Source: Magnetovibrio blakemorei
GTDB lineage: Bacteria > Pseudomonadota > Alphaproteobacteria > Rhodospirillales > Magnetovibrionaceae
Direction: 5' to 3'
NCBI RefSeq assembly: GCF_001746755.1
Contig: NZ_MCGG01000025.1
Span: 79,227-143,226 of the forward strand
DNA: 64,000 nt
Shown here piece after piece: positions 1 through 9,415 of the stretch. Under the pieces are notes generated by a model. That model was not told where the DNA came from and did no database searches. It saw only the letters and a program-made list of their open reading frames with translations. Position 1 is the stretch's first letter, and the number at the start of each line of letters is the position of its first letter. A program made the translations under genes and the position numbers.

Positions 1-152
1 TGGACGATGAAATCCTCGCCAATGGCTGGCTCACGGTCGAAGCCGACGCCAACATCGTGTTTTCGGTCGAGCCCGAACAAAAGTGGCTGAGCGCCCTGGC
101 CAAATTGGGTATCGACCAGAGTCTGCTGTCGGAAACAGCTGGCCACGCCTGA
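1..152 (+). CDS. C-terminal end of an unidentified protein (partial)
   Basis: An open frame enters from the left edge (codons in phase from base 3) and stops with TGA at 150-152, giving about 49 C-terminal residues ending LSETAGHA. Codon use is like the neighbouring core genes and no stop interrupts the frame. I do not recognise the family from this fragment. The gene is co-directional with the lipoprotein that follows after about 117 bases of AT-rich spacer, so the two are probably separate transcription units. Confidence 0.5.
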   Translation, partial: DDEILANGWLTVEADANIVFSVEPEQKWLSALAKLGIDQSLLSETAGHA

Positions 153-269
153 GCGGATATTGGGCAAATATCCTAAAACACATGCTTTAAGTTGCTTTAT
201 TTTATTTCATGGCAACTCATGAATGAATATGTATAGTGACGCATATGTGTTTCATGGGAGCCATACAAA

Positions 270-719
270 ATGAAAAAGTATTTTGCCGTGTTTTCGATGG
301 TGGTGATGTCAGCTTGTGCATCTGTGCCGATGACAACACCCGAACAAGACCTGGCTGCTAAACAATTTCCAAAAGCGCCGAGCGATAAAAGTAATTTATA
401 TATTTTTCGAGATGAAGGTATGGGGGGGGCTGTACCGATGACGGTGGGATTAGATAATCGTATCCTCGGCAAAACAGCGTCCCTGTCGTATTTTTTTCTG
501 ACCATTGACCCAGGCGCGCACCAGATTACATCTGAAGCGGAAAATACGGATGTTTTGGATATAAACACTTCGGCTGGAGAAGAGTATTATGTCTGGCAAG
601 AAGTGAAGATGGGGTTTTTGTTTGCGCGCACTAAACTTCATCTGGTTCCGCAGGACCGTGGTCAAAGAGGTGTCTTGAGAAGTAAGCGAATTATTGATCA
701 ATCCCTTTCAAGTGAATAA
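270..719 (+). CDS. DUF2846-like lipoprotein
   Basis: This 149-residue protein has a short lipoprotein signal peptide with lipobox MSAC and the lipidated cysteine at residue 16, so it should be an outer or inner membrane lipoprotein. The body (about residues 42-135) has the pattern of DUF2846 proteins: a beta strand reading NLYIFR, a central G-A-H segment in DPGAHQI, and a strand with YYVW. The family has no assigned biochemical function. A run of eight G bases near 421-429 lies inside the coding region. It appears monocistronic; the next gene is on the other strand and the two converge. Confidence 0.75.
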   Translation: MKKYFAVFSMVVMSACASVPMTTPEQDLAAKQFPKAPSDKSNLYIFRDEGMGGAVPMTVGLDNRILGKTASLSYFFLTIDPGAHQITSEAENTDVLDINTSAGEEYYVWQEVKMGFLFARTKLHLVPQDRGQRGVLRSKRIIDQSLSSE

Positions 720-752
720 CTTTTCACCTCTTTAAAGCGGCTTTGTAAATGC

Positions 753-2021
753 TCAGTTGAGCCGTTCCGTGATTTTGTTGAAATCTTCCAAGTGGGAAAT
801 GGGGCCCAGCGCGGCCACTGTGGGGGTGCCTTTGAAGATGCGCCCAGCCACCCGTTTGATGGCTTCGATATCGACCACTTCGATGTGGTTGACGGCCTCT
901 TCGGTGGGGATGGGGCGGCCAAAAATCATCAATTGGCGGGCCAATTGTTCGGCCCTGGATGAGGTGCTTTCCAGGTTCATCAAAATTGACGATTTGAGCT
1001 GTGCCTTGGCGCGGTGCAATTCTTCGGCGCTGACATGGGCATCCAACTTGCCGATTTCATCGCAAACCACGGGGATCAAATCGATTACGTCTTTTTCGCC
1101 CGTTCCGGCGTAAATGCCGAACACACCGCCGTCGGCATAGGCGGCCATGAAGGAATAGACCGAATACACCAAGCCGCGCTTTTCACGCACTTCCTGGAAC
1201 AGCCGTGATGACATGCCGCCGCCAAACAGCATCGACATTACCGATGCCGCGTAAAAATCTTCATCGAAATAACTGAAACCTTCAAAGCCCAACATCAATT
1301 GCACCTGTTCGATGTCGCGGCTTTCGCGCATATCGCCGCCGATGTATTTGGCGGGGCCTTGGGTGTCGCCGGGGCTTTTGGAGGGCGCACTGTCAAAGTG
1401 GGTGTGCGCCAAGTCGAGCAGTTGCTCGTGGTTCAGGTTGCCCACCGCTGACAGCACCATGGAACTGGGGCGGTAATGGTCGGACATGAAATCGACAATG
1501 TCGCTGCGGGGCATTTGACCGATGCCGTCCAGCGTGCCCAGAACCGGGCGGCCCAGGGCTTGATCCGGATAACAGGCATCTTGGAACATGTCGAACACCA
1601 CATCGTCGGGGGTATCTTGGGCCTGATTGATTTCTTGCAAAATCACGCCGCGTTCGCGTTCCAGTTCTTCGGCGTCGAGCACCGCGTTCTGCACCAAATC
1701 GGCCACCATATCGACGGCCAAGCCTAAATCTTCTTTGAGCACCTTGGCGTAATAAGCGGTGTTTTCGCGTGACGTATAGGCGTTGATGTGCCCGCCGACG
1801 TCTTCAATTTCTTCGGCGATGGCTTGGGCGGAGCGTTTGCGCGTGCCCTTAAAGGTCATGTGCTCGAGCATATGCGAGACACCATTGACCTTTTGGCTTT
1901 CAAACCGTGCCCCGGCTTCGATCCACACCCCCGCGGAAGCTGTTTCGACGTTGGGCATCTCGTCAGAGATAACCCGCAACCCGTTGTCCAGGGTGGTGAT
2001 GCGAACGGTGGTGTCGGTCAA
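753..2021 (-). CDS. M16 family zinc peptidase (processing peptidase-like)
   Basis: The 422-residue protein has the inverted zinc motif HxxEH of M16 peptidases as HMLEH (His50, Glu53, His54) in the context GVSHMLEHMTFKGT, and the downstream ENTAYY segment expected of the family. A C-terminal M16 domain with GGGMSSRLFQEVREKRGL (around residues 270-290) is the usual second half. Size and motif match the single-chain bacterial relatives of the mitochondrial processing peptidase beta subunit. There is no signal peptide, so it is probably cytoplasmic. Its start overlaps the stop of thrC by four bases, so the two are translationally coupled, an arrangement I recognise as common in alphaproteobacteria. 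Confidence 0.93.
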   Translation of the reverse strand: MTDTTVRITTLDNGLRVISDEMPNVETASAGVWIEAGARFESQKVNGVSHMLEHMTFKGTRKRSAQAIAEEIEDVGGHINAYTSRENTAYYAKVLKEDLGLAVDMVADLVQNAVLDAEELERERGVILQEINQAQDTPDDVVFDMFQDACYPDQALGRPVLGTLDGIGQMPRSDIVDFMSDHYRPSSMVLSAVGNLNHEQLLDLAHTHFDSAPSKSPGDTQGPAKYIGGDMRESRDIEQVQLMLGFEGFSYFDEDFYAASVMSMLFGGGMSSRLFQEVREKRGLVYSVYSFMAAYADGGVFGIYAGTGEKDVIDLIPVVCDEIGKLDAHVSAEELHRAKAQLKSSILMNLESTSSRAEQLARQLMIFGRPIPTEEAVNHIEVVDIEAIKRVAGRIFKGTPTVAALGPISHLEDFNKITERLN

Positions 2022-3424
2022 AGTTTACCGCGCTCCTTAAGCGTTGTTTCGATATAGCCCTTAACGGCGTCATAGCTGCCGGGCAGTTGAGCGTATTTCT
2101 CTTCTCGTTCATATAGGTCGGAAAGATGAGATGGCAACTCGGGATGTACGCCGGCGGCGGCTTTTACCGCATCGGGGAACTTGGCGGGGTGGGCGGTCGC
2201 CAAAATGATCATCGGCACGGCCTTGTCCCAACGCCGGGTGCGCGCAGCTCCCACGCCGATGGCGGAATGGGTGTCGAGCAGATAGCCGGATTCTTTGTAA
2301 ACGTCGCCAATCACTTGGGCGGTGGTTTCGTCGTCAAAGCGCGCGCCGTCCATGATCGCCTTGAGACGATCCATGAACGCATCGGTGACGGAAAAATGTC
2401 CGGTGTCTTTAAATTCCTGCATGGCATCGTTCAGCGCACTGCTGTCACGGCCCATCAATTCGAACATGAAGCGTTCGAAGTTGCTGGAAATCTGAATGTC
2501 CATGGACGGGCTGGTGGTTGCAAACACATCCTTGGATTGCATCCGCCCCGTTTCGATAAAGCGGATCAAGATGTCGTTGGCGTTGGACCCGATGATGAAC
2601 TGGCTGATGGGTAAGCCCATGCGTTGCGCCGCATATCCGGCAAACACGTTGCCGAAATTGCCGGTGGGAACCGAAAACGCCACCGATGTTTCGGGGGCGC
2701 CGGCACGCAAGCCCGCCCAGAAATAATACACCACCTGGGCCATGATGCGTGCCCAGTTGATGGAGTTGACGGCACTTAAATGCACGTCGTCTCTGAATTT
2801 TTCATCGGCGAACAGAGCTTTGACTATGGCTTGGCAGTCGTCAAAATTGCCGTCCATGGCGATGTTGTGGACGTTGTCGCTCAGCACCGTGCTCATCTGG
2901 CGGCGCTGCACTTCGGACACTTTGCCATTGGGGAACAAGATGAAAATTTCGATGTTGTCTCTGTCACGGCACGCTTCGATGGCGGCAGAGCCGGTATCGC
3001 CCGACGTGGCCCCGGCGATGGTCAGCTTGGCGCCGCGCTTGGTCAAAACGTGGTCGAACATGCGGCCCAAGAACTGGAGAGCATAGTCCTTAAACGCCAA
3101 TGTCGGGCCGTGGAACAGCTCCAACACCCATTCGTTTTCGCCCAGTTTCACCAGCGGGGCGACGTCTTCGCTTTCAAACGCACCGTAGGTGTCGGTTACG
3201 ATTTGGCGCAGCTCGTCTTCGCTGACGACCTCTTCGACGAACGGCAGCATGACTTTGACGGCCAGCTCGACGTAGCTTAAGTCTTTCATCTGGGCCAAAT
3301 CGGCGGGGGAAAAATGCGGCCACGTTTCGGGCAAATACAAGCCCCCATCGCGGGCTAAACCGGTCAAAAGGACGTCGTCAAAGGCGAGTTTGGGGGCGTT
3401 GCCCCGGGTGCTGATGTACTTCAC
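2018..3424 (-). CDS. thrC: threonine synthase
   Basis: This is a full-length 468-residue threonine synthase, a PLP enzyme converting O-phosphohomoserine to threonine in the last step of threonine biosynthesis. The PLP lysine is Lys112 in the motif HGPTLAFKDYALQ, and the glycine-rich phosphate loop reads GATSGDTGSAA. The N-terminus MKYISTRG is typical of the bacterial and fungal type. It is the first gene of a two-gene operon with the M16 peptidase downstream. About 110 bases separate it from the divergent CidA/LrgA gene, and this gap must hold both promoters. Confidence 0.97.
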   Translation of the reverse strand: MKYISTRGNAPKLAFDDVLLTGLARDGGLYLPETWPHFSPADLAQMKDLSYVELAVKVMLPFVEEVVSEDELRQIVTDTYGAFESEDVAPLVKLGENEWVLELFHGPTLAFKDYALQFLGRMFDHVLTKRGAKLTIAGATSGDTGSAAIEACRDRDNIEIFILFPNGKVSEVQRRQMSTVLSDNVHNIAMDGNFDDCQAIVKALFADEKFRDDVHLSAVNSINWARIMAQVVYYFWAGLRAGAPETSVAFSVPTGNFGNVFAGYAAQRMGLPISQFIIGSNANDILIRFIETGRMQSKDVFATTSPSMDIQISSNFERFMFELMGRDSSALNDAMQEFKDTGHFSVTDAFMDRLKAIMDGARFDDETTAQVIGDVYKESGYLLDTHSAIGVGAARTRRWDKAVPMIILATAHPAKFPDAVKAAAGVHPELPSHLSDLYEREEKYAQLPGSYDAVKGYIETTLKERGKL

Positions 3425-3534
3425 GGCTGAGCTTCCGTTGAAATTGTCAAAAAAGTGCTCCCTTTCTTAGTGTTGTGAGACCAAAATAGCAATCGAGAAG
3501 CGTTTATCAGCGTCGGTTTTTAAGGGACAAAAGT

Positions 3535-3906
3535 ATGACACTCGGCTTTATCACGTGGTTGTTGGTGTTCCAATTGCTGGGCGAGGTGATCTCCAAGGGC
3601 TTCGGTTTGCCGTTGCCCGGACCGGTGGTGGGCATGGCGTTGTTGTTTGTCGTGCTGGTGGTGCGCGGCGAGCTTCCCGATGGATTGAAGGACACCGCTG
3701 CGGGGTTGTTGAAGCATTTGTCTTTGTTGTTTGTGCCTGCGGGCGTGGGCGTGATGATGCATCTGCACTTGCTGCAAGACGAATGGCAGGCCATCAGCGC
3801 GGCGCTGTTGGTGAGCACCTTGGCGACCATCGCCGTGACCGCCTTGGTGATGAAAGGGTTGATCAAACTCAAAGGACAAGCGGAACAGGACCAAGCCGAT
3901 GAGTGA
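3535..3906 (+). CDS. CidA/LrgA family holin-like membrane protein
   Basis: A 123-residue integral membrane protein with four predicted hydrophobic segments and the family pattern LPLPGPVVGMALL near the N-terminus, followed by LLKHLSLLFVPAGVGVM, which is highly typical of CidA/LrgA proteins. These act with LrgB-type partners; older work calls them holin-like and newer work ties some to export of pyruvate or other small molecules. The stop overlaps the start of the LrgB gene by eight bases, so the two are coupled as a pair. Confidence 0.9.
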   Translation: MTLGFITWLLVFQLLGEVISKGFGLPLPGPVVGMALLFVVLVVRGELPDGLKDTAAGLLKHLSLLFVPAGVGVMMHLHLLQDEWQAISAALLVSTLATIAVTALVMKGLIKLKGQAEQDQADE

Positions 3907-4618
3907 GAATTTCACGGAAATTTGGGTGTATCTGGCCGCATCCCCTTTGTTGGGGCTGACGTTGACGTTGGTGGCTTATCAGGTGGGGATGTGGATTTAC
4001 ACCCGCACCCACTTGAACCCGTTGTTCAATCCGGTGTTGATTGCAGTGGTGGTGTTGGTGGCTTTGATGATGGGCACCGGGACCGAATACGGGACCTATT
4101 TTGAAGGGGCCAAGTTCGTTCATTTTATGCTGGGACCGGCGACGGTGGCGTTGGCGGTGCCTTTGTATCGGCAATTTCAAAAGGTGCGGGGATCGTTTTT
4201 GATGATTTTGGCGGCGATCCTTTCGGGCTCCGTGACGGCGGCGCTGAGCGCCATCGGGGTGGCCTGGGCGTTGGGGGCGTCGCGCGAAACCCTGTTGTCG
4301 CTGGCGCCAAAATCGGTCACCGCCCCCATCGCCATGGGTATCGCCGAGGCCACCGGGGGGGTGGCGTCGCTCACCGCCGTGTTGGTGATTTTGACCGGCA
4401 TCATCGGGGCGGTGTTCGGCACCTGGACGCTCAACGCGCTGGGCGTCAAAGACTGGCGTGCGCGCGGTCTCGCCATGGGCACAGCCAGCCACGGCATCGG
4501 CACGGCACGGGCCCTGCAAGTCAACGAAGTTGCCGGAGCCTTCGCCAGTTTAGCCATGGGCCTCAACGGCTTGGCGACGGCCGTGCTGCTGCCGCTGATT
4601 TTGCAGCTGATTTTTTAA
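3899..4618 (+). CDS. LrgB family protein
   Basis: The 239-residue protein is highly hydrophobic with about six to seven membrane segments. It shows the LrgB signatures FMLGPATVALAVPLY, SVTAPIAMGIAEATGG and TASHGIGTARAL in the expected order. Length is normal for LrgB. It overlaps the CidA/LrgA gene and is the second and last gene of this operon. The likely function is that of the CidA/LrgA-LrgB membrane pair; the substrate cannot be read from the sequence. Confidence 0.93.
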   Translation: MSENFTEIWVYLAASPLLGLTLTLVAYQVGMWIYTRTHLNPLFNPVLIAVVVLVALMMGTGTEYGTYFEGAKFVHFMLGPATVALAVPLYRQFQKVRGSFLMILAAILSGSVTAALSAIGVAWALGASRETLLSLAPKSVTAPIAMGIAEATGGVASLTAVLVILTGIIGAVFGTWTLNALGVKDWRARGLAMGTASHGIGTARALQVNEVAGAFASLAMGLNGLATAVLLPLILQLIF

Positions 4619-4741
4619 TCGCGGCTCTAATCGAAAATATTGATTAAACCCATCAAGCAATTTCATTATGCGCAAGCTTAGGGACGCGGGTAAATTTAGG
4701 CCGTGGCAGAACGTGTCTGCCCCGTCATCCATGAGGCCGCT

Positions 4742-4897
4742 ATGAGCAATAAGTTCTCTAAAGACAATAAGCACATTGAAAAAGAATACGATGATGAGCG
4801 CAAAAAGCGCAAACAATCGGGTTTGCGGCGCAAGGAACAAAACGCCAAACGCGCTACAAAATACAAAAACGTCGGTTCTTCGGACGCCCAGTCCTGA
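4742..4897 (+). CDS. small basic hypothetical protein
   Basis: A 51-residue protein, very rich in Lys, Arg and Asp/Glu (for example ERKKRKQSGLRRKEQ), with no hydrophobic segment. I chose the ATG at 4742 because a GAGG ribosome binding site sits about six bases upstream; an in-frame GTG at 4703 would add 13 residues but lacks such a site. Highly charged, probably disordered or helical and possibly nucleic-acid binding, but no family is recognised. Confidence 0.5.
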   Translation: MSNKFSKDNKHIEKEYDDERKKRKQSGLRRKEQNAKRATKYKNVGSSDAQS

Positions 4898-4994
4898 TCT
4901 TTTTGAAGGCACCGCACTTTAAGGGCGTTGCAACAAAAACGGGGGAGCAGAAACCGCCCCCCCGCTTTAAGCGTTTTGCAAAAGTGTATTGGGG

Positions 4995-5279
4995 TTATTC
5001 GGCAATACTGAGTTCACCACCCGCAATGATCACCATGTCGGTGTTCTTGGCTTGGACGATTTGTCCGTCTTCCATAAAGATTTCACACCCTTCACAGACT
5101 TCGGCGAGATCGCTATTGGCATCGAGCACGATCGTTTTTGTCACGTCGTTGGCTGTGACCATGATCGTATAGTTGACTGCATCATGGTTTGAAATGTCGG
5201 TGGCATTTGCCCCCATGCTGGCCAAGCTAAGGACAGCAGCGGAAAGGACGGAAAGGGAGGCGGGGAATACGCGGCGCAT
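4995..5279 (-). CDS. small secreted protein of unknown function
   Basis: From the ATG at 5279, which has a GAGGAG ribosome binding site about nine bases upstream, the product is about 94 residues. The first 26 or so form a Sec signal peptide ending near GANA. The mature part, about 70 residues, is acidic and contains two cysteines in EVCEGCEIF, a CxxC-like pair that could bind a metal or form a disulfide. No family is recognised. It stands alone between convergent and co-directional neighbours. Confidence 0.6.
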   Translation of the reverse strand: MRRVFPASLSVLSAAVLSLASMGANATDISNHDAVNYTIMVTANDVTKTIVLDANSDLAEVCEGCEIFMEDGQIVQAKNTDMVIIAGGELSIAE

Positions 5280-5436
5280 GTGACTAAGTCTCCTCATGCA
5301 AAAATGTGAGTCGCAACGGGGGAGAACCTGCAGCCGCAATGCTTATTTAACAAACGAAATTGTTCGATGCTATGTATTTGCTAATTCGATTAACGAAGGA
5401 GGAGGTTCCGTGGGGGGGCGCAAACCGGATTTGTCA

Positions 5437-6933
5437 TCAAGAGCCCAGGTAGCGGGCCTTGAGGTGCGCTTTGAAATGCGCTGCGTTCAGCGGTTCGCCG
5501 GTCGCGTCTTGGATTAAATCAGAGGTGCTGAGCAAGCAGCCTTTGGCGTGGACGTGGTCGCGCAGCCAGCCCAGCAGCGGGGCAAAATCGCCCTTGGCGA
5601 TGGAGGGCAGGATTTCCGGTTGGTCGGCTTTGGCCTTGGCGAAGAACTGGGCCGCGGTCATGGCACCTAAGGTGTAAGTGGGGAAATACCCCCACGCGCC
5701 ATCAAACCAGTGGATGTCTTGCAAACAGCCTTCGCGATCTGAGGGCGGGGTGATGCCCAAGATGGCCTTGAGGCCGTCGTTCCACGCTCCGGGTAAATCC
5801 GCCATTTGAAGATCGCCTTGAATGGCGGCGCGTTCCAAGTTGAAGCGCAGGATCACGTGGGCGGGATAGGTCACTTCGTCGGCATCGACCCGGATGAAGC
5901 CTTTTTCCACCTTGGTGTAGAGCCGGGTTAAGTTGTCTTCGCTCCACGCCTCACCGGAACCATTAAAGGTTTCGCGGAGCAAGGGCGCGGCGTAGTGGAG
6001 GAATTCCGGCGAACGACAGGCTTGCATTTCCATCAGCAACGACTGGCTTTCATGAATGCTCATGCCCCGGTCCGCACCCACCGGCTGGCCCCGCCATTGT
6101 TTGGGCAGGCCTTGGTCATAGAGCGCATGTCCGGTTTCGTGCAGCACGCCCATGAGGGCCGATATAAAATCCGCTTCGTCGTAGCGTGTGGTCAGGCGCA
6201 CGTCGTCATAGGTGCCGCCACAAAAGGGGTGGTGGCTTTCGTCCAGGCGTCCATGGTTGAAATCAAAACCCAGCGCCGTCATGAAGGTCTTGCCTAAGGC
6301 CTTTTGCTGGGCCGCCGGGAAAGGGCCTTGCAGGGGCAGAAGCGCCGGACCGGATGCTTGCCTGGACAAAACATCATCGAGAAAGTCCGGCAAGAAGCCT
6401 TTCAGGTCGGCGAACACCACGTCGATTTCGGCGGCGCGCCCCTGAGGTTCGTATTGATCCAACAGGGCATCGTAAGGGGACACGCCGAGTTTGTCGGCTT
6501 TGGCCTCGGCTTGCTGGCGGGTTAAGTTGAGGACCTCTTCCAAATGCGGCAAAATGGTTTTGAAATCAGAATTTTTGCGGGCGTCGCGCCAGACGGTTTC
6601 GCATTTGGCACAGGCCCGGCTGGTGGCTTCCACCAAATCCGCATCAATAGCGGCGGCGTGCACCCAGGTGCGTCGCATGCCTTGGACGTTGGCTTGCTGC
6701 CAGATGTCCAAGTGCACATCGGCTTGGGCACCGTCCAGCAAATCCGGCACGGCGGGATCGGTCAACATGGCGTGATGCAAGGTTTGTAACACGGCCAATT
6801 GTTCGGTGCGGCTGTCAACGCCACCGGGTGGCATCATCGCCGACATATCCCAGTGCAACATGCTCAAGGCACCGCTGACGGCATCCATGCGGCGAAAGCG
6901 GTCTTCTAAGTCTTGGTAGGGTGTCTTGCTCAT
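5437..6933 (-). CDS. M32 family carboxypeptidase (carboxypeptidase Taq type)
   Basis: At 498 residues it has the normal length and full motif set of M32 metallocarboxypeptidases: HPF (residues 235-237), DVRLTTR, the zinc motif HETGH (His265, Glu266, His269), HESQS, IRVDADEVTYP and LQDIHW near the C-terminus. The enzyme removes C-terminal residues from peptides in the cytoplasm and is usually activated by divalent metals. Its start codon directly abuts the ctaB stop codon, so it is probably translated from the same message, although no functional link to oxidase assembly is evident. Confidence 0.95.
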   Translation of the reverse strand: MSKTPYQDLEDRFRRMDAVSGALSMLHWDMSAMMPPGGVDSRTEQLAVLQTLHHAMLTDPAVPDLLDGAQADVHLDIWQQANVQGMRRTWVHAAAIDADLVEATSRACAKCETVWRDARKNSDFKTILPHLEEVLNLTRQQAEAKADKLGVSPYDALLDQYEPQGRAAEIDVVFADLKGFLPDFLDDVLSRQASGPALLPLQGPFPAAQQKALGKTFMTALGFDFNHGRLDESHHPFCGGTYDDVRLTTRYDEADFISALMGVLHETGHALYDQGLPKQWRGQPVGADRGMSIHESQSLLMEMQACRSPEFLHYAAPLLRETFNGSGEAWSEDNLTRLYTKVEKGFIRVDADEVTYPAHVILRFNLERAAIQGDLQMADLPGAWNDGLKAILGITPPSDREGCLQDIHWFDGAWGYFPTYTLGAMTAAQFFAKAKADQPEILPSIAKGDFAPLLGWLRDHVHAKGCLLSTSDLIQDATGEPLNAAHFKAHLKARYLGS

Positions 6934-7878
6934 TTACAAGGTAATGGGCATGGGAATCCACGCCACCCGGTCAATCAACAAGAACGCAAAAATTAAGGTC
7001 AGATAGAGAATGGAAAACAAAAACGTCGGTCGGGCATGGGCGTCGGTTTTGTCCTTCAACAGTTTCCAGCAATGATGCAAGAACAAGGCTCCCAACGCAC
7101 CGGCACCCGCCGTATACAAAAGCCCCGACATGCCGATGAAGCCCGGCAGCAAGGTCACCGGAACCAGCAGCATGGTATAGATCAGCATTTGCAGTTTGGT
7201 CGAGTGGCTGCCCACCACCACCGGCATCATCGGCACGCCGACGCGTTCGTAATCGCCATGGCGGAACAACGCCAACGCCCAGGTGTGCGGCGGCGTCCAC
7301 AAAAAGATGATGAGAAACAACAGTCCTGCTTCAAAGGCAAAATCACCGGTTACCGAAATCCAACCGATCATCGGCGGAAAAGCCCCCGACGCGCCACCGA
7401 TGACGATGTTTTGCGGGGTCGAGCGTTTCAGCCACATGGTATAGAGAAACACGTAATACAAGATCGTGAACAGCAACAAGCCTGACGCTTCGCTGTTCAC
7501 CGCGAAATACATCACCACCACGGAAACGGTCGCCAGCACCACGCCGAACACCAACGCACGGGTGGGTTCGACTTTGCCCGCCGGAATGGGACGTCTTTGC
7601 GTGCGCGCCATGAATTGGTCGATGTCGCGATCATACCACATATTGATCGCCCCTGACGCCCCTGCGCCGATGGCGATGCACAAGATCGAAGCGAGGCCTT
7701 GCCACAAGGGGATGTGACCGGGCGCCAGCACCATGCCGGTAAAGGCCGTAAAGACCACCAGCATCATCACCCGAGGTTTTAACAAATTGCCATAATCGGC
7801 AACGCGAAAGCGATACGTTTCGCCGTTGTCGGGATCGTCTGGATTTTCCGCCGTCTTGTTTTCGCTAGTCTCTGCCAC
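6934..7878 (-). CDS. ctaB: protoheme IX farnesyltransferase (heme O synthase)
   Basis: A 314-residue UbiA-superfamily integral membrane enzyme that attaches a farnesyl group to heme b to make heme O, the precursor of heme A for aa3 oxidases. The aspartate-rich motif is visible as NMWYDRDIDQFMARTQRRP (about residues 81-99), followed by the expected series of membrane helices. It lies at the end of the oxidase gene cluster, which fits its role. Heme A synthase (ctaA) is not in the window. Confidence 0.96.
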   Translation of the reverse strand: MAETSENKTAENPDDPDNGETYRFRVADYGNLLKPRVMMLVVFTAFTGMVLAPGHIPLWQGLASILCIAIGAGASGAINMWYDRDIDQFMARTQRRPIPAGKVEPTRALVFGVVLATVSVVVMYFAVNSEASGLLLFTILYYVFLYTMWLKRSTPQNIVIGGASGAFPPMIGWISVTGDFAFEAGLLFLIIFLWTPPHTWALALFRHGDYERVGVPMMPVVVGSHSTKLQMLIYTMLLVPVTLLPGFIGMSGLLYTAGAGALGALFLHHCWKLLKDKTDAHARPTFLFSILYLTLIFAFLLIDRVAWIPMPITL

Positions 7879-7947
7879 GTGAACCTTACCCCTAACATCG
7901 TGCCCAATTTAAATGTATAGGCATCGGGCCGAATATCGAATGATTAT

Positions 7948-9375
7948 TTATCGTGCGCTGCGTTTACCCAGCAGCGCGGTAACGCACACCCACACAAACA
8001 AGGCCCCACCAATGATGGCCAAAAGACCCGCCCCGCCGTTGAGGCCCATGCCCAACTTGGCGGAAAATTCCGTCAGGCCCTGTTCGGCACCGGCCACTTT
8101 GCGCGCCGCTCCGTGACCGCCCGCGATGAACAGCCCGGTGCTGGCCAAGGCTTGACCCACGCCGAACAGCCAGACAGAGGCCAAGCTGAGCCTGGGCGAC
8201 GTGATGGGGCGGTGCAGAAGCGGCAGAAACACGGTGTAAAACAAGGCCATAAATGCCAGCGTGACGCCCGCGATCATGCCGTGATAGTGAGCCGGCGTGC
8301 GGGTGTCTAGGCCATCGACGAATAAACCCATGACGCCGCCGATGCCAAAAACCAAGGGGCTGAGGATCAGTGCCACGTAGCCGGGGTTGTTCCAAGGGCG
8401 CGTCGGGCTTTGCAAAATCGACTTAAAAAGCGGCAGGGCAACCAGCAGAGCCGCCGGGCCAAAAGCGTATTGCATGTTGGTGAAACCCAACAGCCAGTCT
8501 GCGGAAAAAACCTCATAGAGGAAGAAAAAAACACCGGTGGCAAAAGCCGCTACGACCAAAAAATCAATGGACAGAACCGTCGCCATGGGATGCGCCGGGG
8601 TGCGGTTGAAGACCGCCGCACTCACCGTATACCAAGTCCCCGCCAGCAACACCACGTTTAAGAACTGCAGCACATGGCCCCCGGCCCAAAACAATTCTTC
8701 GTTAAATTGATGGGTGACGGGCTGGCCGTTGAGCAGGCTCCAGGCATAGAGAAAATAAGCAAACGCCAAAAGATAAATCAGCGCCCCTGCAATACCCGCA
8801 AGGCTCAGCATATCGATGCCATAAGCGTGGGTTTGGAGGTCTTTTGGGGGGCGGTTAAAAAGGTTCAAGAGGACGAACACGGCCATCAATGCCATGGCGC
8901 CTGCCAGTACCAACAAAGACAGGTAAAACAACCCACTGGTCAAAACCGGCACATAATTGCTCATCACCGGTTCGCCCTCGGGCATGATGAACACGGGGAT
9001 AAACAGACCGGCGACGGCCACGACCGTGGCGCGAAAAGCCAAGTATTGCAGGACCATGTAACGAGGTTGCCCGGCGGCCAGACGGTGCGCGGTGATGTGC
9101 GCTATGGCGGCGAAAATGGTCAGGAAAAACACCACAAAGCTATAATCGACGTGGACCACCAAAAAACGGTGAAAATTGTCCACAAACCAAGGGAAGTGGT
9201 CGCTGAGTCCCGGGGCACGTCCAAAAGCCAAAGGCAGCGCGAACAGCCCCGCCGTACCCAGCACGATCAAGGCCACGACCACCCAGCGGGTCAGCCAGGG
9301 GCGCGCAGAAGGCTCAGCCATGGCCTCGTTCAAGCGGTCCATCAATGGGGGAAGGTTATGGTGTTTCGTGCCCAT
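7948..9375 (-). CDS. heme-copper oxidase subunit I-like membrane protein
   Basis: This 475-residue protein has about twelve hydrophobic segments and scattered subunit-I-like motifs: HVDYSFVVFF in an early helix, WAGGHVLQFLN in the middle and HYHGMIAGVTLAFM late. These echo the heme and copper ligand helices of heme-copper oxidases and nitric oxide reductases. The adjacent HH pair of the copper site is not obvious, so it may not be a complete catalytic subunit. It sits downstream of DUF420 and upstream of ctaB in the aa3 locus. It may be a divergent oxidase subunit or an assembly-related homologue; function is uncertain. Confidence 0.7.
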   Translation of the reverse strand: MGTKHHNLPPLMDRLNEAMAEPSARPWLTRWVVVALIVLGTAGLFALPLAFGRAPGLSDHFPWFVDNFHRFLVVHVDYSFVVFFLTIFAAIAHITAHRLAAGQPRYMVLQYLAFRATVVAVAGLFIPVFIMPEGEPVMSNYVPVLTSGLFYLSLLVLAGAMALMAVFVLLNLFNRPPKDLQTHAYGIDMLSLAGIAGALIYLLAFAYFLYAWSLLNGQPVTHQFNEELFWAGGHVLQFLNVVLLAGTWYTVSAAVFNRTPAHPMATVLSIDFLVVAAFATGVFFFLYEVFSADWLLGFTNMQYAFGPAALLVALPLFKSILQSPTRPWNNPGYVALILSPLVFGIGGVMGLFVDGLDTRTPAHYHGMIAGVTLAFMALFYTVFLPLLHRPITSPRLSLASVWLFGVGQALASTGLFIAGGHGAARKVAGAEQGLTEFSAKLGMGLNGGAGLLAIIGGALFVWVCVTALLGKRSAR

Positions 9376-9415
9376 AGTGATTGCCTTGTACTTTCAAACA
9401 AATTATGGCCCTAAA

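Noticed and set aside
421..429. Run of eight G bases as a phase-variable switch in the lipoprotein gene
   Set aside because: The run is short, the frame is intact and there is nothing else to suggest phase variation; noted only.
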